Source: Bacteroidota bacterium
GTDB taxonomy: Bacteria > Bacteroidota > Ignavibacteria > Kryptoniales > JAKASW01
Assembly: GCA_023381615.1 (NCBI GenBank)
Contig: JAMCQL010000019.1
Coordinates: forward strand, 1-57,429
Length of the DNA: 57,429 nt
Reading direction: 5' to 3'
Both the position numbers and the translations under genes were made by a program. Below are positions 10,201 to 18,944 of the stretch, one piece after another. The notes beneath the pieces are model-generated. The model was not told the origin of the DNA and did not search any database. It saw only the letters and a list, made by a program, of their open reading frames with translations. How positions within the stretch are numbered: the first letter of the stretch is position 1; each line of letters opens with the position of its first letter.

Positions 10201-10234
10201 CAGCATAGCCGATCGAAACATATTTGTACAACAT
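7226..10234 (-). CDS. Hybrid sensor histidine kinase (7TM-PAS-GAF-PAS-HisKA-HATPase-REC)
   Basis: A 1002-residue membrane sensor kinase. Residues 1-215 hold seven hydrophobic segments of the histidine-kinase 7TM type; PAS about 225-335; GAF about 350-497; second PAS about 505-620; HisKA with GGIAHDLNN (phospho-accepting His about 644); HATPase with N-box NLCVNARDAM (Asn about 755) and G-boxes DTGTGIP and GKGTGLGLS; a C-terminal receiver with LVVDDE and phospho-acceptor Asp about 935 in IIIDNMMP, and Lys about 983 in NKPF. The receiver lets it pass phosphate onward to an Hpt protein or act alone. No partner regulator is adjacent, so the signal and output are unknown. It stands as a single gene with intergenic space on both sides. 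Confidence 0.9.
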   Translation of the reverse strand: MLYKYVSIGYAAANLLLALIIYFKATRSLIVKFYLFLVTSLVVFGACGYWGTMPMSNTGGAIVSSVGAFLFALFPFFFLHFMIIMVRREELLQSPLTVAFVYFAGLFSYTFELLGLIPKPITIGVGISAIGYVFLITWMSVVFSIGIALLFTFLKGFTDKGMKSNLLVAGFAILLLLLPGPFTESIFFAFFPRSMELYIFTSLLSLVIALYFVFRHKIIVNTLYDAMKSALTFMSDLLLRMDDGLNVQLVRGGGAAALGYEENEMVGKNLLDLTQQSDVIRSYMERALQGKEDEVVIDVDFLSKKGQSIPMNLSLTVVVETGQIVGFVGVGRDITERRRSEMLQAALYRLSEITRVTENLREFCKAIHEVIGQLIPAKNFYIVLRDDVTRALVYPYYVNEIYAAPESQPGLDAFNEQVMLSGSPSVLTVNDTSQFKDSELASTNRKMPVDWVGVPLKTASGTIGALGVQNFSTEVRLGESEKNLLSLLSGQIAAAIERKQSDEKIREQAALLDKSQDAIILEALDGRITFWNEGAAKIYGWKYDEVAGKKLSDFYSDEIPNDAVAAREAVLKEGEWSGEITAVNRSGSEIILDCRWKLLTDSENRPKSIMKVCTDVTESKKLEAQFMRAQRLESIGTLAGGIAHDLNNVLSPIMMSVRALKRRLSDEQSEKILQAIESSAKRGADMVRQVLMFGRGAKGERVVLQPRHIIREIINIANETFPKSIRIEHNMPKDLWTILGDATQIHQMLLNLCVNARDAMPDGGILALGAENVTLDEEYAKTNIEAKPGRYVMLSVTDTGTGIPPGLLDKIFEPFFTTKDVGKGTGLGLSTALALVKGHSGFMNVYSEINKGTSFKIYLPATELAEAALPGETDLDQYVGRGGLVLVVDDESSIREIARATLEAYGYQVIVAGDGAEAIAVFVKNMDNVRAIIIDNMMPVLDGKSAVTALRRMETDVKIIATSGLQETISGTFSEQIDAFINKPFTGEKLLKTVYEVLNEDE

Positions 10235-10570
10235 TGGACAGCCTCCACTAAGTAAGCACTACAAAGCTCGGAAACAGTTAGCTGTTTCCATTTAACAATA
10301 AGTCTGCTACTGGATCTTTACATTCACACATATTTTCCGAAATCAATCTATCGCCAACATTGACCTTAAGAGTAATCCGTCCAGGATGCTTTCGGTTGAA
10401 TATAAAAGCTGGCTTTACAGAGTGCAACGTGAATTTAACATTTTGTTGCAGAATGTGATTTCCGTTGTCCCCAGTTATTTACTTAACCACAAAAATTGTG
10501 GAATCAAACCTGTCAAAACAGCTTACTTTGGGAACTTGTGAAAAGCCCCACAAAAATCTATCTTATTCCC
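10235..10570. other. Intergenic region between divergent sensor kinase and acetyltransferase
   Basis: 336 bases that must hold the promoters for both divergent genes. An A/T-rich stretch contains a small dyad CCACAA-AAA-TTGTGG (10487-10501), a possible operator, 70 bases before the acetyltransferase start, and an imperfect repeat GGAAACAGTTAGCTGTTTCC near 10271. No RNA gene or further coding frame is convincing; a longer in-frame extension of the acetyltransferase from 10496 has no family similarity. Confidence 0.4.
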
Positions 10571-11161
10571 ATGATGGATGATTTCAATTCGCTTACTTTA
10601 TCCGGACCAAGGGTCGTCCTCCGCTCTGTCCAATTGGCTGACGTGAATTCTTTATTTAGAATCATAAGCAATTCCCGTGAACACCTTGAAAAATGGCTGC
10701 CGTGGGTAGATTACGTTCGAACTGTTGATGACGAAAGGCACATTGTTGAGCAGTGGATTTATGATATGCAATTAAGGGCGGCGATACATCTTTGCATTAC
10801 TGTTGAGAATGGAATTGTGGGGTTGATCAGCACAGGTCAGATCGACTGGATGAATCAACGGACAAGCGTCGGCTACTGGATCAGCCACGACAAGGCGAGA
10901 AATAATTTCGCAACAGAAGCTGCTGCCATTCTGCTAAAATATCTTTTCGAGAAGCTCAGGCTGCACAGGGTCTACATTCAAGCAGCAACAGGCAATGATG
11001 CAAGTAACGGAGTGATTCGAAAACTCGGATTCAAATTCGAAGGCGTCTTACGGGAAAACGAGCGGGTAAAGGAGTACTACTTTGACCATAATATTTATGG
11101 AATGACTGAACAAGATTTTCAAGATCTCAAACAGGACTTGCTGCCGTACCTTCAGAAATAG
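10571..11161 (+). CDS. GNAT-family N-acetyltransferase, RimJ/RimL-like
   Basis: About 196 residues with the RimJ/RimL layout: an N-terminal LSGPRVVLRSVQLADVNSLF strand-helix, the acceptor region HLEKWLPWVDYV, a central strand GLISTGQIDWMNQRTSVGYWI, and the acetyl-CoA pyrophosphate loop region (NFATEAAAILLKYLFE) followed by NDASNGVIRKLGFKFEGVLRE. Such enzymes acetylate the N-termini of ribosomal proteins or small amine substrates; the substrate here cannot be read from sequence. The start is placed at the paired ATG codons at 10571/10574 because the conserved N-terminus begins just after; upstream residues look non-coding. The gene converges on fadE with a palindrome between them. Confidence 0.85.
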   Translation: MMDDFNSLTLSGPRVVLRSVQLADVNSLFRIISNSREHLEKWLPWVDYVRTVDDERHIVEQWIYDMQLRAAIHLCITVENGIVGLISTGQIDWMNQRTSVGYWISHDKARNNFATEAAAILLKYLFEKLRLHRVYIQAATGNDASNGVIRKLGFKFEGVLRENERVKEYYFDHNIYGMTEQDFQDLKQDLLPYLQK

Positions 11162-11170
11162 CGGCAAAAT

Positions 11171-11197
11171 GTTGGTCGACGAGACTCGTCGACCAAC
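11171..11197. terminator. 27-bp perfect palindrome between convergent genes
   Basis: Arms GTTGGTCGACGAG and CTCGTCGACCAAC around one A. It lies between the convergent acetyltransferase and fadE stops and may act as a bidirectional terminator, although the T-run after it is interrupted (CACTTTTTGG). Its core TCGACGAG/CTCGTCGA resembles the core of the palindromic elements in rfaE1 and rnr. Confidence 0.5.
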
Positions 11198-11236
11198 GTC
11201 ACTTTTTGGACAGCCTCTACAGCAACTACCAGATAT

Positions 11237-13030
11237 TTACAGATCGTACTTGTCAGCTTCTGCAAGCTTATCAACGATTGCGCGTCGAATGTACGCTGAG
11301 TTTATCGGCGTGTATTTCAGCAGTCGGCGAACCGCCGTCAAATACGTGCGCAGCATATCTCCTTCTGCCATGATCGCAAGCGCCGCCTTCGCGTGACTCT
11401 CGACTCTTTCAATAGCATCAAACACAAAAGCTCGCGCAATGTCTGCGTAGATGCCAACATCTTTTCCGTTCTTCTCATGCATTTTCCTAACACGCAGCAG
11501 CACACTTTCCATTGCATAAGCTTCCATAACAATGTCGCTGATATGCCAAATTACCTCTTGCTCATTCTCTAACTTGTCCATATACTTTTGGAAAGCTGCG
11601 CCTGAGACAAGCAGGCCAATCTTCTTGGCATTGGCCGCAAGGTTCATCTCGTCTGCCAGCAATCCTTCGTAAGTCGACTCGCCTGCCGAGAATGAAATAA
11701 CTTCGTCCATCAATTTTTGAGCGGCAGCCATCAACGGCAGCTCGCCTTTCATTGCGCGCCGGATCAGCATGGATGGAATTAGCAGTCGGTTGATTTCGTT
11801 CGTTCCCTCGAAGATCCTGTTGATGCGGGAGTCGCGATATGGTCTCGCAACCGGATACTCTTCAGTGAATCCGTATCCTCCAAAAATCTGCACGCCTTCA
11901 TCAGCAATATAGTTTAGGATTTCCGAAGCGTACACTTTGATGATGCTGCATTCAACGGCATATTCCTCGACGCCTTTCAGAGTGAGAACGGCAGAATCAT
12001 GGCTTTTCTTGTCGACATTCTGAAGAATTGAATCGATCAGACCGGCAGTCCTGTAGACCATCGATTCTCCGACGAAAGCTCTGATTGCCATCTCGCCAAG
12101 TTTATGCCTGATGAGTCCGAATGAAATGATTGGAACCTGAAATTGCTTCCGAACTTTTGCGTACTTGATGGACTCTGTGATAATCGCCTTCGCACCGCCA
12201 ATCACACTGGCGCCTAATTTGAAGCGTCCAACGTTCAGAATGTTCAGCGCGACTCTGTGTCCTTTTCCAATTTCACCTATAACATTTTCCGCCGGAACCG
12301 GCACGTTGTCGAGATTCAGAGCGCGCGTCGATGAACCTTTGATGCCGAGTTTCTTCTCTTCCTTGCCGAGAGAGATTCCATTGTAATTCTTTTCGAGTAT
12401 GAAAGAAGTAAACTTGTCTCCGCCGACCTGCGCAAAAGTAATATAAACATCTGCGAATCCGGCGTTGGAAAGCCACATCTTTGTGCCATTTAGCATGTAA
12501 GACTTTCCATCCGGAGAAGGAGTCGCCACAGTCTTTGCAGACAGCGCGTCGCTTCCCGAACCCGGCTCCGACAAAGAGTACGACGAGATCAATTCGCCGC
12601 TCGCAAACTTCGGGAGATATTTTTTCTTTTGGTCTTCCGTTCCAAAGTAGACGATCGGAAGCGTGCCGATTCCCGTGTGCGCGCCGTGGCTGACTGCGAA
12701 CGAGCCGGTCTTGCCGAGGTTTTCCGCCACCAGCATCGAGCTTGTCTTATCGAGACCAAGTCCGCCGTACTCTTCCGGAACATCGACTGAAAGGAGTCCG
12801 ATGTCGCCGGCCTTCCGCAGTAATTTCAACACGAGGTCATAGTTCATTTCCTCGATCTTATCAACATTCGGCATCACTTCACTGTCCGCAAAGTCCCGAG
12901 TCGTGTCGGCGATCATCTTATGCTGTTCGGTAAAATCTTCAGGTGTAAAGACTTCTTCCGGCTTCGTATCCTCGATGAGGAAGCTTCCGCCTTTTTTGTA
13001 ATTCAACGATTGTTTCTGGGTCGTTTCCAT
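11237..13030 (-). CDS. fadE: Acyl-CoA dehydrogenase (FadE type, long C-terminal extension)
   Basis: FAD-dependent acyl-CoA dehydrogenase of 597 residues catalysing the first oxidation step of beta-oxidation and passing electrons to ETF. The N-terminal helical domain, ISSYSLSEPGSGSD and MWLSNAGFADVYI central beta-domain motifs, and the C-terminal QIFGGYGFTEEYP and RIFEGTNEINR (with the catalytic Glu in FEGTNE) are present. Length near 595 with a helical C-terminal extension matches the Bacillus FadE class rather than the 380-residue short class. It is last in the fadD-fadN-fadA-fadE operon, 10 bases after fadA, with GGAG before the ATG. No etfAB genes are in the window. Confidence 0.92.
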   Translation of the reverse strand: METTQKQSLNYKKGGSFLIEDTKPEEVFTPEDFTEQHKMIADTTRDFADSEVMPNVDKIEEMNYDLVLKLLRKAGDIGLLSVDVPEEYGGLGLDKTSSMLVAENLGKTGSFAVSHGAHTGIGTLPIVYFGTEDQKKKYLPKFASGELISSYSLSEPGSGSDALSAKTVATPSPDGKSYMLNGTKMWLSNAGFADVYITFAQVGGDKFTSFILEKNYNGISLGKEEKKLGIKGSSTRALNLDNVPVPAENVIGEIGKGHRVALNILNVGRFKLGASVIGGAKAIITESIKYAKVRKQFQVPIISFGLIRHKLGEMAIRAFVGESMVYRTAGLIDSILQNVDKKSHDSAVLTLKGVEEYAVECSIIKVYASEILNYIADEGVQIFGGYGFTEEYPVARPYRDSRINRIFEGTNEINRLLIPSMLIRRAMKGELPLMAAAQKLMDEVISFSAGESTYEGLLADEMNLAANAKKIGLLVSGAAFQKYMDKLENEQEVIWHISDIVMEAYAMESVLLRVRKMHEKNGKDVGIYADIARAFVFDAIERVESHAKAALAIMAEGDMLRTYLTAVRRLLKYTPINSAYIRRAIVDKLAEADKYDL

Positions 13031-13040
13031 TTTTGGCTCC

Positions 13041-14219
13041 TTACATTAGATTTTCAAAAATTCCCGCGGCGCCCATTCCTCCGCCGATGCACATTGTAAC
13101 CATTCCGTATTTCGATTTGCGACGCTTCATCTCGTGAAGCAAAGTCGCGGTTAACTTCGCACCTGTGCAGCCGAGAGGATGTCCAAGTGCAACTGCACCG
13201 CCATTGACGTTCACTCTGTTCTCGTCAATCCCAAGTTCCCTGATAACTGCCAGTGATTGCGAAGCGAACGCCTCATTCAACTCGATGACATCAATGTCCT
13301 CAAGTTTCAACCCGGCGAGCTTCAATGCCTTAGGGATCGCTTTGATGGGACCGATTCCCATAATCTCAGGGGGGACTCCGGCAACCGCGAACGAGATAAA
13401 TTTTGCAAACGGCTTCAGCCCGAGTTCCTTCGCTCGCTCCGCGCTCATTACAACAGATGCTGCAGCGCCGTCGCTCATCTGTGATGAATTGCCTGCAGTT
13501 ACCGTGCCGCCTTCCATGAATGCCGGTTTCAATTGCGCGAGCTTGTCGATAGTGGTGTCTTCGCGCGGGCCCTCGTCGACTGAGAACGTAAATTCCTCGG
13601 TCTTTACTTTCCCGTTCACTCTTGATTTCCTCACTACCTTAAGCGGGACAATTTCTTCCGAGAATTTTCCGGACTTGATTGCCTCGACTGCATGCTGATG
13701 ACTTCTCAGTGAAAACCTGTCCTGGTCTTCACGAGAGACTTTGTACTGAGCAGCAACCCGCTCGGCGGTGAGTCCCATGTTCAAATAAGTTTCAGGGCTA
13801 TTCCCGACAAGATAAGGATTCGGAACTACTTTGAATCCACCCATCGGCACGAGGCTCATAGTTTCCGTTCCGCCTGCGATGATTGCATCGGCAAATCCCG
13901 CCATTATTCTTTCAGAAGCCATGGCGATCGTTTGCAAACCGGAGGAACAAAACCTGTTGATAGTTGCCGCAGGAACCGAGACCGGCATTCCCGCCCGCAG
14001 AGAAGCGATCCTCGCGACGTTCATTCCCTGCTCGGCTTCGGGCATTGCGCACCCTATCAAAATATCATCGATCGTTTCCGGATTAAGATTCGGCGTCCTC
14101 TCGACAGCCGCTTTGATAACTTCGGCGGCCATTTCGTCCGGACGCACATCGCGCAAGGCTCCCCTCTTCGCCTTACCGATGGCCGTTCTAATTGATGTTA
14201 CGATTACTGCGTCGTGCAT
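13041..14219 (-). CDS. fadA: Acetyl-CoA acyltransferase (3-ketoacyl-CoA thiolase)
   Basis: Thiolase of 392 residues performing the last step of beta-oxidation, cleaving 3-ketoacyl-CoA with CoA. The nucleophile Cys is in [14 protein letters not shown], the catalytic His in [15 protein letters not shown], and the second Cys in [17 protein letters not shown]; length is normal. Strong ribosome site AGGAG before the ATG. Positioned between the multifunctional protein (upstream, 17 bases) and the acyl-CoA dehydrogenase (downstream, 10 bases), which fixes a degradative role rather than a biosynthetic acetoacetyl-CoA thiolase. Confidence 0.94.
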   Translation of the reverse strand: MHDAVIVTSIRTAIGKAKRGALRDVRPDEMAAEVIKAAVERTPNLNPETIDDILIGCAMPEAEQGMNVARIASLRAGMPVSVPAATINRFCSSGLQTIAMASERIMAGFADAIIAGGTETMSLVPMGGFKVVPNPYLVGNSPETYLNMGLTAERVAAQYKVSREDQDRFSLRSHQHAVEAIKSGKFSEEIVPLKVVRKSRVNGKVKTEEFTFSVDEGPREDTTIDKLAQLKPAFMEGGTVTAGNSSQMSDGAAASVVMSAERAKELGLKPFAKFISFAVAGVPPEIMGIGPIKAIPKALKLAGLKLEDIDVIELNEAFASQSLAVIRELGIDENRVNVNGGAVALGHPLGCTGAKLTATLLHEMKRRKSKYGMVTMCIGGGMGAAGIFENLM

Positions 14220-14236
14220 GTTAATATTCTCCTATC

Positions 14237-16642
14237 TTAATTCCTCAACGGTTTATTGTTTTTCAACATGTATTGAATTCTTTCCTGGGTTTTTCTTTCA
14301 CTGCATAAGCTCAAGAATGCCTCGCGCTCAAGATCCAGGATGTATTCTTCGTCAACTTCTTGCTGAGAAGAGAAGTCACCTCCCGTAAGCACGTAAGCCA
14401 ACTTCTTTCCGATATGGAATTCGTAGTCGGTGATCTGTTTCGCTTCTTTCCAAAGATAGAGCCCGAGCGTAAGCGCGGAAAGAACCGGCTGACCAAGCGC
14501 CATGATCTTCTGCTTTTCCGGCGGATGGTAACCCTCCTGAACCATTGCAAGCGCAGTTGCCTTCGCGTCGTACACCAAGAATTTATCATTCATGGAAACG
14601 TCGTCTGTCGGGCGGAGGTAGCCGAACTTCTTCGCTTCGTCAGCGCTCATCGCAACTTTCGCAGTTCCGATTGTTTCGAGAACCTCGCGCACGAACGGCA
14701 TCAAGTCCGCGTCGGCAACTTTAGGCGCGCGCGCCAGACTTCGAGCAAGCATTTCCTTCGTGCCTCCTCCTGCGGGAATCAAGCCGACTCCGACTTCAAC
14801 CAGTCCCATGTAAGTCTCTGCCGATGCCCTGACCTTTGGCGCATGAATCGTCATTTCGCATCCGCCGCCAAGTGTCATGTTGAACGGTGCAACAACCACC
14901 GGCTTCGGTGCATACTTAATTTTCATATCAATTCCTTGGAACGCGCGGATCGCGCGATCGAGTTCATCAAAGTCGCCTTCCTGCGCGAGCATTAATATCA
15001 GCATCAGGTTTGCTCCCGCCGAGAAAAGTCTTCCCTGATTCGCAATGACAAGAGCATCGTAATCTGTTTCTAATTTCTTCAAGCCCAGGTCAACAAGTTG
15101 AAGAATGTCCTCGCCGATCGTATTCATCTTTGAATGGAATTCAACGCATGCAACCGAATCTCCGAGATCGATTAGAGAAGCGCCGGAATTCGACTTGATG
15201 ACCCTTCCTTTTTCCGTTTCCGTGCTCAGACTGATGAGTTTCTTCGGAATCGGAATCGCCTTGTAGCTCTTCGATGCAAAGTCGTAATACAACCGCGTTC
15301 CATTCTCTTCCTTGTAAAAACTCTTCGCGCCGGCGGCGAGCATATCGAGGATTTTCTGCGGCACCTGTCTCCCTTCGACCTTCATTCTCTCTACGGATTT
15401 CTCAAGTCCAATCGCATCCCATGTTTCAAAAGGACCGAGTTCCCATCCAAATCCCCACTTCATTGCATTGTCTATGCTCATCACATCGTCGGCAATTTCG
15501 GGAATTCGATTAGCGCTGTAGATCAAGACGGCGGCGGTAGTGTCCCAGAAAAATTCTCCTGCCCTGTCTTTTGCGAAGGCGAGATTCTTCACTCTCTCAC
15601 GAACGTCCTCGATATTCTTTCCCATCTCAATAGAAGCAAATGCCGATTTCTGCCTGGCACGATGTTCCATTTTTCGGTAGTCAAGAGTAAGAATTTCCCT
15701 GTCGCCTTTTTCATTCTTCACTCTCTTATAAAAACCGACCTTCGTCTTTTCGCCAAGCCAATTTCGTTTCTGCATTTCGAGAACGAAATCAGGAACTTTG
15801 AAGTATTCGCGCATCTCATCGTTCGGTGCGGCTTCGTAAAGGTTATCGGCAACGTGAATGAGTGTATCCAATCCGACAATGTCTCCGGTGCGAAAAGTCG
15901 CGCTCTTCGGTTTCCCGGAAGCCGGGCCGGTAATCGTGTCGACTTCTTCGAGCGTGTAATCCTTCTCGATCATTTTGTGGAGAACATACATGATTGCGGC
16001 TACGCCGATCCTGTTGCCGATGAAGTTAGGCGTGTCCTTGCAAAGGACCGTTCCCTTCCCGAGGACTTCTTCACCAAAATTTTTCATGAACGAAAGCACT
16101 TCCGGTGATGTCTCCTTCGTCGGGATCAACTCTAGCAAGTAGAGATACCGGGGCGGATTGAAGAAATGCGTACCGAGAAAGTGTTTTCGGAAATCCTCAG
16201 ACAAACCTTCGGCAATTTCGGAAATCGGGATACCGCTCGTGTTGGAACTGACAATCGTACCCTGTTTACGAAGGGCATCGATCTTCTTCATTAAATCTTT
16301 TTTCGGAGCAAGGCTCTCGACAATCACTTCAATAACCCAATCAACTTCCGAGACTTTTTTTAGATCATCTTCAAAATTCCCAATTGTAATGTAATTGGCT
16401 TTCTCCTTCGTGAAAAACGGCGCAGGTCTCAATTCGAGCGCGCGCTTCAAGCCCGTTGCCGCAAAACGATTCCTTACCGCCTTGTCATTGAGCGTTAAAC
16501 CCTTCTTCTTCTCTTCGTCATTTAATTCTTTCGGAACAATGTCGAGCAAATAAGAACTGATACCCGCGTTCGCAAGATGGGCAGCAATCTGCGCGCCCAT
16601 AACACCGGCGCCAAGTACAGCTACTTTTCTGATTGGTCTCAT
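14237..16642 (-). CDS. fadN: 3-hydroxyacyl-CoA dehydrogenase / enoyl-CoA hydratase multifunctional protein (FadN type)
   Basis: Multifunctional beta-oxidation protein of 801 residues. Unlike E. coli FadB, the NAD-binding dehydrogenase half comes first: VAVLGAGVMGAQIAAHLANA, then GTHFFNPPRYLYLLELIPT and the dimerisation domain; the enoyl-CoA hydratase (crotonase) fold follows from about residue 485, with FSAGANLM, GGGCEMTIHAPKVRA and GLVEVGVGLIPAGGGTKE. This order is that of Bacillus FadN and many Bacteroidota enzymes. It hydrates enoyl-CoA and oxidises the 3-hydroxyacyl product. It is 14 bases downstream of fadD and 17 upstream of fadA, forming one transcription unit. Confidence 0.93.
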   Translation of the reverse strand: MRPIRKVAVLGAGVMGAQIAAHLANAGISSYLLDIVPKELNDEEKKKGLTLNDKAVRNRFAATGLKRALELRPAPFFTKEKANYITIGNFEDDLKKVSEVDWVIEVIVESLAPKKDLMKKIDALRKQGTIVSSNTSGIPISEIAEGLSEDFRKHFLGTHFFNPPRYLYLLELIPTKETSPEVLSFMKNFGEEVLGKGTVLCKDTPNFIGNRIGVAAIMYVLHKMIEKDYTLEEVDTITGPASGKPKSATFRTGDIVGLDTLIHVADNLYEAAPNDEMREYFKVPDFVLEMQKRNWLGEKTKVGFYKRVKNEKGDREILTLDYRKMEHRARQKSAFASIEMGKNIEDVRERVKNLAFAKDRAGEFFWDTTAAVLIYSANRIPEIADDVMSIDNAMKWGFGWELGPFETWDAIGLEKSVERMKVEGRQVPQKILDMLAAGAKSFYKEENGTRLYYDFASKSYKAIPIPKKLISLSTETEKGRVIKSNSGASLIDLGDSVACVEFHSKMNTIGEDILQLVDLGLKKLETDYDALVIANQGRLFSAGANLMLILMLAQEGDFDELDRAIRAFQGIDMKIKYAPKPVVVAPFNMTLGGGCEMTIHAPKVRASAETYMGLVEVGVGLIPAGGGTKEMLARSLARAPKVADADLMPFVREVLETIGTAKVAMSADEAKKFGYLRPTDDVSMNDKFLVYDAKATALAMVQEGYHPPEKQKIMALGQPVLSALTLGLYLWKEAKQITDYEFHIGKKLAYVLTGGDFSSQQEVDEEYILDLEREAFLSLCSERKTQERIQYMLKNNKPLRN

Positions 16643-16656
16643 TTTTTTCTCCAGTT

Positions 16657-18432
16657 TTACTCTTTATAAAAGCTTTCAATTAAGTCTTTGTAGCGGTTTT
16701 CGACATTCCGTCGTTTCATTTTCAAAGTCGGAGTCAGGTAATCTGCTTCGATCGTAAGCTCACCGTCCAGCACGGCAAACTTTTTTATTGTCTCCCAGTG
16801 CGACAGATCCTTGTTCGCGCCGTCAACGATCCCCTGGAAAAGCGCCTTGATCTGAGGATTTTCCGCAAGCTCTGCATTTGACTTAAACTCTATTTGGTTC
16901 TTTTCCGCGAAACCTCGTAAGGCATCCCAGTTAGGGAAGATCAAAGCGGAAGCAAACTTGCGTTGATCGCCGAGCACAATTGCCTTGTCGACGTATAAAC
17001 TTTTTGAAAGAAGCGACTCGATTTCTTGCGGAGCAATAAATTTCCCGCCGCTCGTTTTGAGCAGGTCCTTTTTGCGATCGGTAACGAACAAGAAACCATC
17101 TTTGTCGAGATACCCGATGTCTCCTGTCTTGAACCAACAGGTGTAATACGAAGCCGACGTCGCCGCAGTATTTTTGTAATAACCCATCATCACGTTCGGA
17201 CCATCGATTAGAATTTCACCGTCGCCGGCTATCTTGGCTGACACGTTTGGGATGAGCGGGCCCACGGAGCCGATCCTGTTTCTCTCAAGCCTGTTAACTG
17301 CAATGACCGGTGAAGTTTCGGTCAAGCCATAGCCTTGCAGTACTGTCATTCCTGCTGCACAGAAAATCGTCGCCAAATCCGGCCTGAGAGGGGCGCCTCC
17401 GCTGATTATGAATCCAATTCTTCCGCCAAAAGCTTCCCGCAGATTCTTGTAAACGAGTGCACTTGCAAACGCGCGTTTCACTCTATAACCCAAAGGCATT
17501 TCCTTTTCGGTGTTGAATTGAAGCGCCAGGTCGATTGCCCATTTGAATACGAAACGTTTATACCACGGCAAGCCTTCAACGACATTCTGTGCTTTCTCAA
17601 AAGCTTTCTCCAGCATTCGTGGAACAGTAGTCATCAAGTGAGGTCTGACTTCGATGAGATCCTGCGGCAGCGCTTCAATTGATTCCGCGTAAAATATCCT
17701 GATGCCGACGTGGATGTAGAGATATAAAAGCATCCGCTCGAAGACATGAGATGGCGGCAAATAACTCAAAGCAGTTTCCTCAATCGGCGTGAAGCTGAAC
17801 AATGGCGCGCAATCGACGACGTTTGAAACGAGATTTCTATGCGAGAGCATCACGCCTTTGGGCTCGCCGGTTGTGCCGCTTGTGTAGATTATCGTAGCAA
17901 GGTCGTCTTCCTGCGGAGCGTGTTTCAATTCATCGAAGAGATTCGGGGTTTGAAGAGCGGCCTTTTTCCCCATCTCGAGAAGCTCACTCCATGTGACTAC
18001 ATTCGAGTCGAACTTCTCATCCGAGACACTTATGACAAATTTGCATTTTGAATTTGCAACAGCATCCTTCGCTCTGTCATAAAGCTTTCGTGAACCGACA
18101 AAGATTCCTTTCGATTCGGAATTATTCAGGATAAATTCAATTTGTGGAACAGCTTGAGTTACGTAAATCGGAATGTCGGCGGCGCCCGCATGGATTATTC
18201 CAAGGTCGGAGATCGTCCAGTATGCGGAACTCTCTGCATACAATGCGACGTGGTCACCCGGGACAACACCAAGCGAGTGCAATCCGAGCGCAATATTTTT
18301 CACCGTTTCATAAACTTGATCGGAAGAAAATGATTTCCATTCACCTCCGGCTTTTGAGTTGAGCATTTTAGGATTGTGGTAAGATTCGACCGATTTTTCC
18401 AGCAATTCACAGAGTGTTCTTGGCGCGTTCAT
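16657..18432 (-). CDS. fadD: Long-chain fatty acid--CoA ligase
   Basis: AMP-forming acyl-CoA synthetase of 591 residues that activates free fatty acids for beta-oxidation. The P-loop IIYTSGTTGEPKGVMLSH, the A5 motif GYGLTETSPVIA, and the A7/A8 region KTGDIGYLDKDGFLFVTDRKK with catalytic Lys near the C-terminal domain are clear. It is the first gene of the fad operon, so the promoter should lie in the 512-base region upstream. A G-rich stretch precedes the ATG. The chain length preference cannot be judged from sequence. Confidence 0.92.
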   Translation of the reverse strand: MNAPRTLCELLEKSVESYHNPKMLNSKAGGEWKSFSSDQVYETVKNIALGLHSLGVVPGDHVALYAESSAYWTISDLGIIHAGAADIPIYVTQAVPQIEFILNNSESKGIFVGSRKLYDRAKDAVANSKCKFVISVSDEKFDSNVVTWSELLEMGKKAALQTPNLFDELKHAPQEDDLATIIYTSGTTGEPKGVMLSHRNLVSNVVDCAPLFSFTPIEETALSYLPPSHVFERMLLYLYIHVGIRIFYAESIEALPQDLIEVRPHLMTTVPRMLEKAFEKAQNVVEGLPWYKRFVFKWAIDLALQFNTEKEMPLGYRVKRAFASALVYKNLREAFGGRIGFIISGGAPLRPDLATIFCAAGMTVLQGYGLTETSPVIAVNRLERNRIGSVGPLIPNVSAKIAGDGEILIDGPNVMMGYYKNTAATSASYYTCWFKTGDIGYLDKDGFLFVTDRKKDLLKTSGGKFIAPQEIESLLSKSLYVDKAIVLGDQRKFASALIFPNWDALRGFAEKNQIEFKSNAELAENPQIKALFQGIVDGANKDLSHWETIKKFAVLDGELTIEADYLTPTLKMKRRNVENRYKDLIESFYKE

Positions 18433-18730
18433 GCCGCCCCCCTTTTCTGTTTTTGGAATCGTTGACTTTCAATTTTAAGCGAGCAAAATGCCAATTGCAA
18501 CACCGAGTGTTAATTAAATCTTGCAAAGAAAAATCTACACTGTAAACGACCACTGCCATAGAAGCCTGGCCGAAAAGTGGATTCAGGAAAAGAGGGGGAC
18601 ACAGAGTTCCGAGCGACCCCGCAAGGGGGGGCACCACTCGGCGTAACTCCTCTAATTTCTCCGTGTCCCTCTGTGAAATTCTTCTTTGCACAGGCCTTTT
18701 CGGCCGAGCTTCTATGCGGTGGCTTTCTTT

Positions 18731-18756
18731 TCCGCAGGATCCCGACTTTGTCGGGA
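18731..18756 (+). repeat. Small palindromic element, 26-nt intergenic copy
   Basis: Reads TCCGCAGGATCCCGA-CTTTG-TCGGGA. Its reverse complement is TCCCGACAAAGTCGGGATCC followed by TGCGGA, the same order of parts (TCCCG-loop-CGGGATCCTNYGGA) as the copies in the tRNA-Pro remnant and at the rfaE2 3' end. Confidence 0.7.
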
Positions 18757-18799
18757 CAACCCCCTCTTTTCTCCCCCTTGACAAGGGGAAAACGTCCCG

Positions 18800-18816
18800 T
18801 CCCGACTTTGTCGGGA
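18800..18816. repeat. Second copy of the 17-mer palindrome core
   Basis: TCCCGACTTTGTCGGGA, identical to bases 18740-18756 but without the GGATCC tail; flanked by GTCCCG and GGAC. A hairpin core of the palindrome family. Confidence 0.6.
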
Positions 18817-18944
18817 GGACAGTAAGGGTCGATAAACCGGCAAAGACAGTGGGTTTCTATGTCCGACTAAACCTGAGTAAATTGTCGTACAGAAAATATC
18901 ATTTGCTAAATGGGCGTTCTCCAAACTAAATTCAAAGGATTTTT

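Larger units (their letters stand above)
18433..18944. other. Hairpin-rich intergenic region between divergent fadD and dedA
   Basis: 512 bases with promoters expected at both ends. The middle (about 18570-18830) is packed with repeats: CACAGAG...CTCTGTG inverted segments, CCCTTGACAAGGGG, a copy of the small palindromic element (18731-18756) and a second identical 17-mer core (18800-18816). Open frames across it are low-complexity products of the repeats and are not called as genes. Confidence 0.5.

Noticed and set aside
18577-18929. Overlapping small open frames between fadD and dedA
   Set aside because: They translate the hairpin repeats, differ in each frame without preference, and lack ribosome sites.
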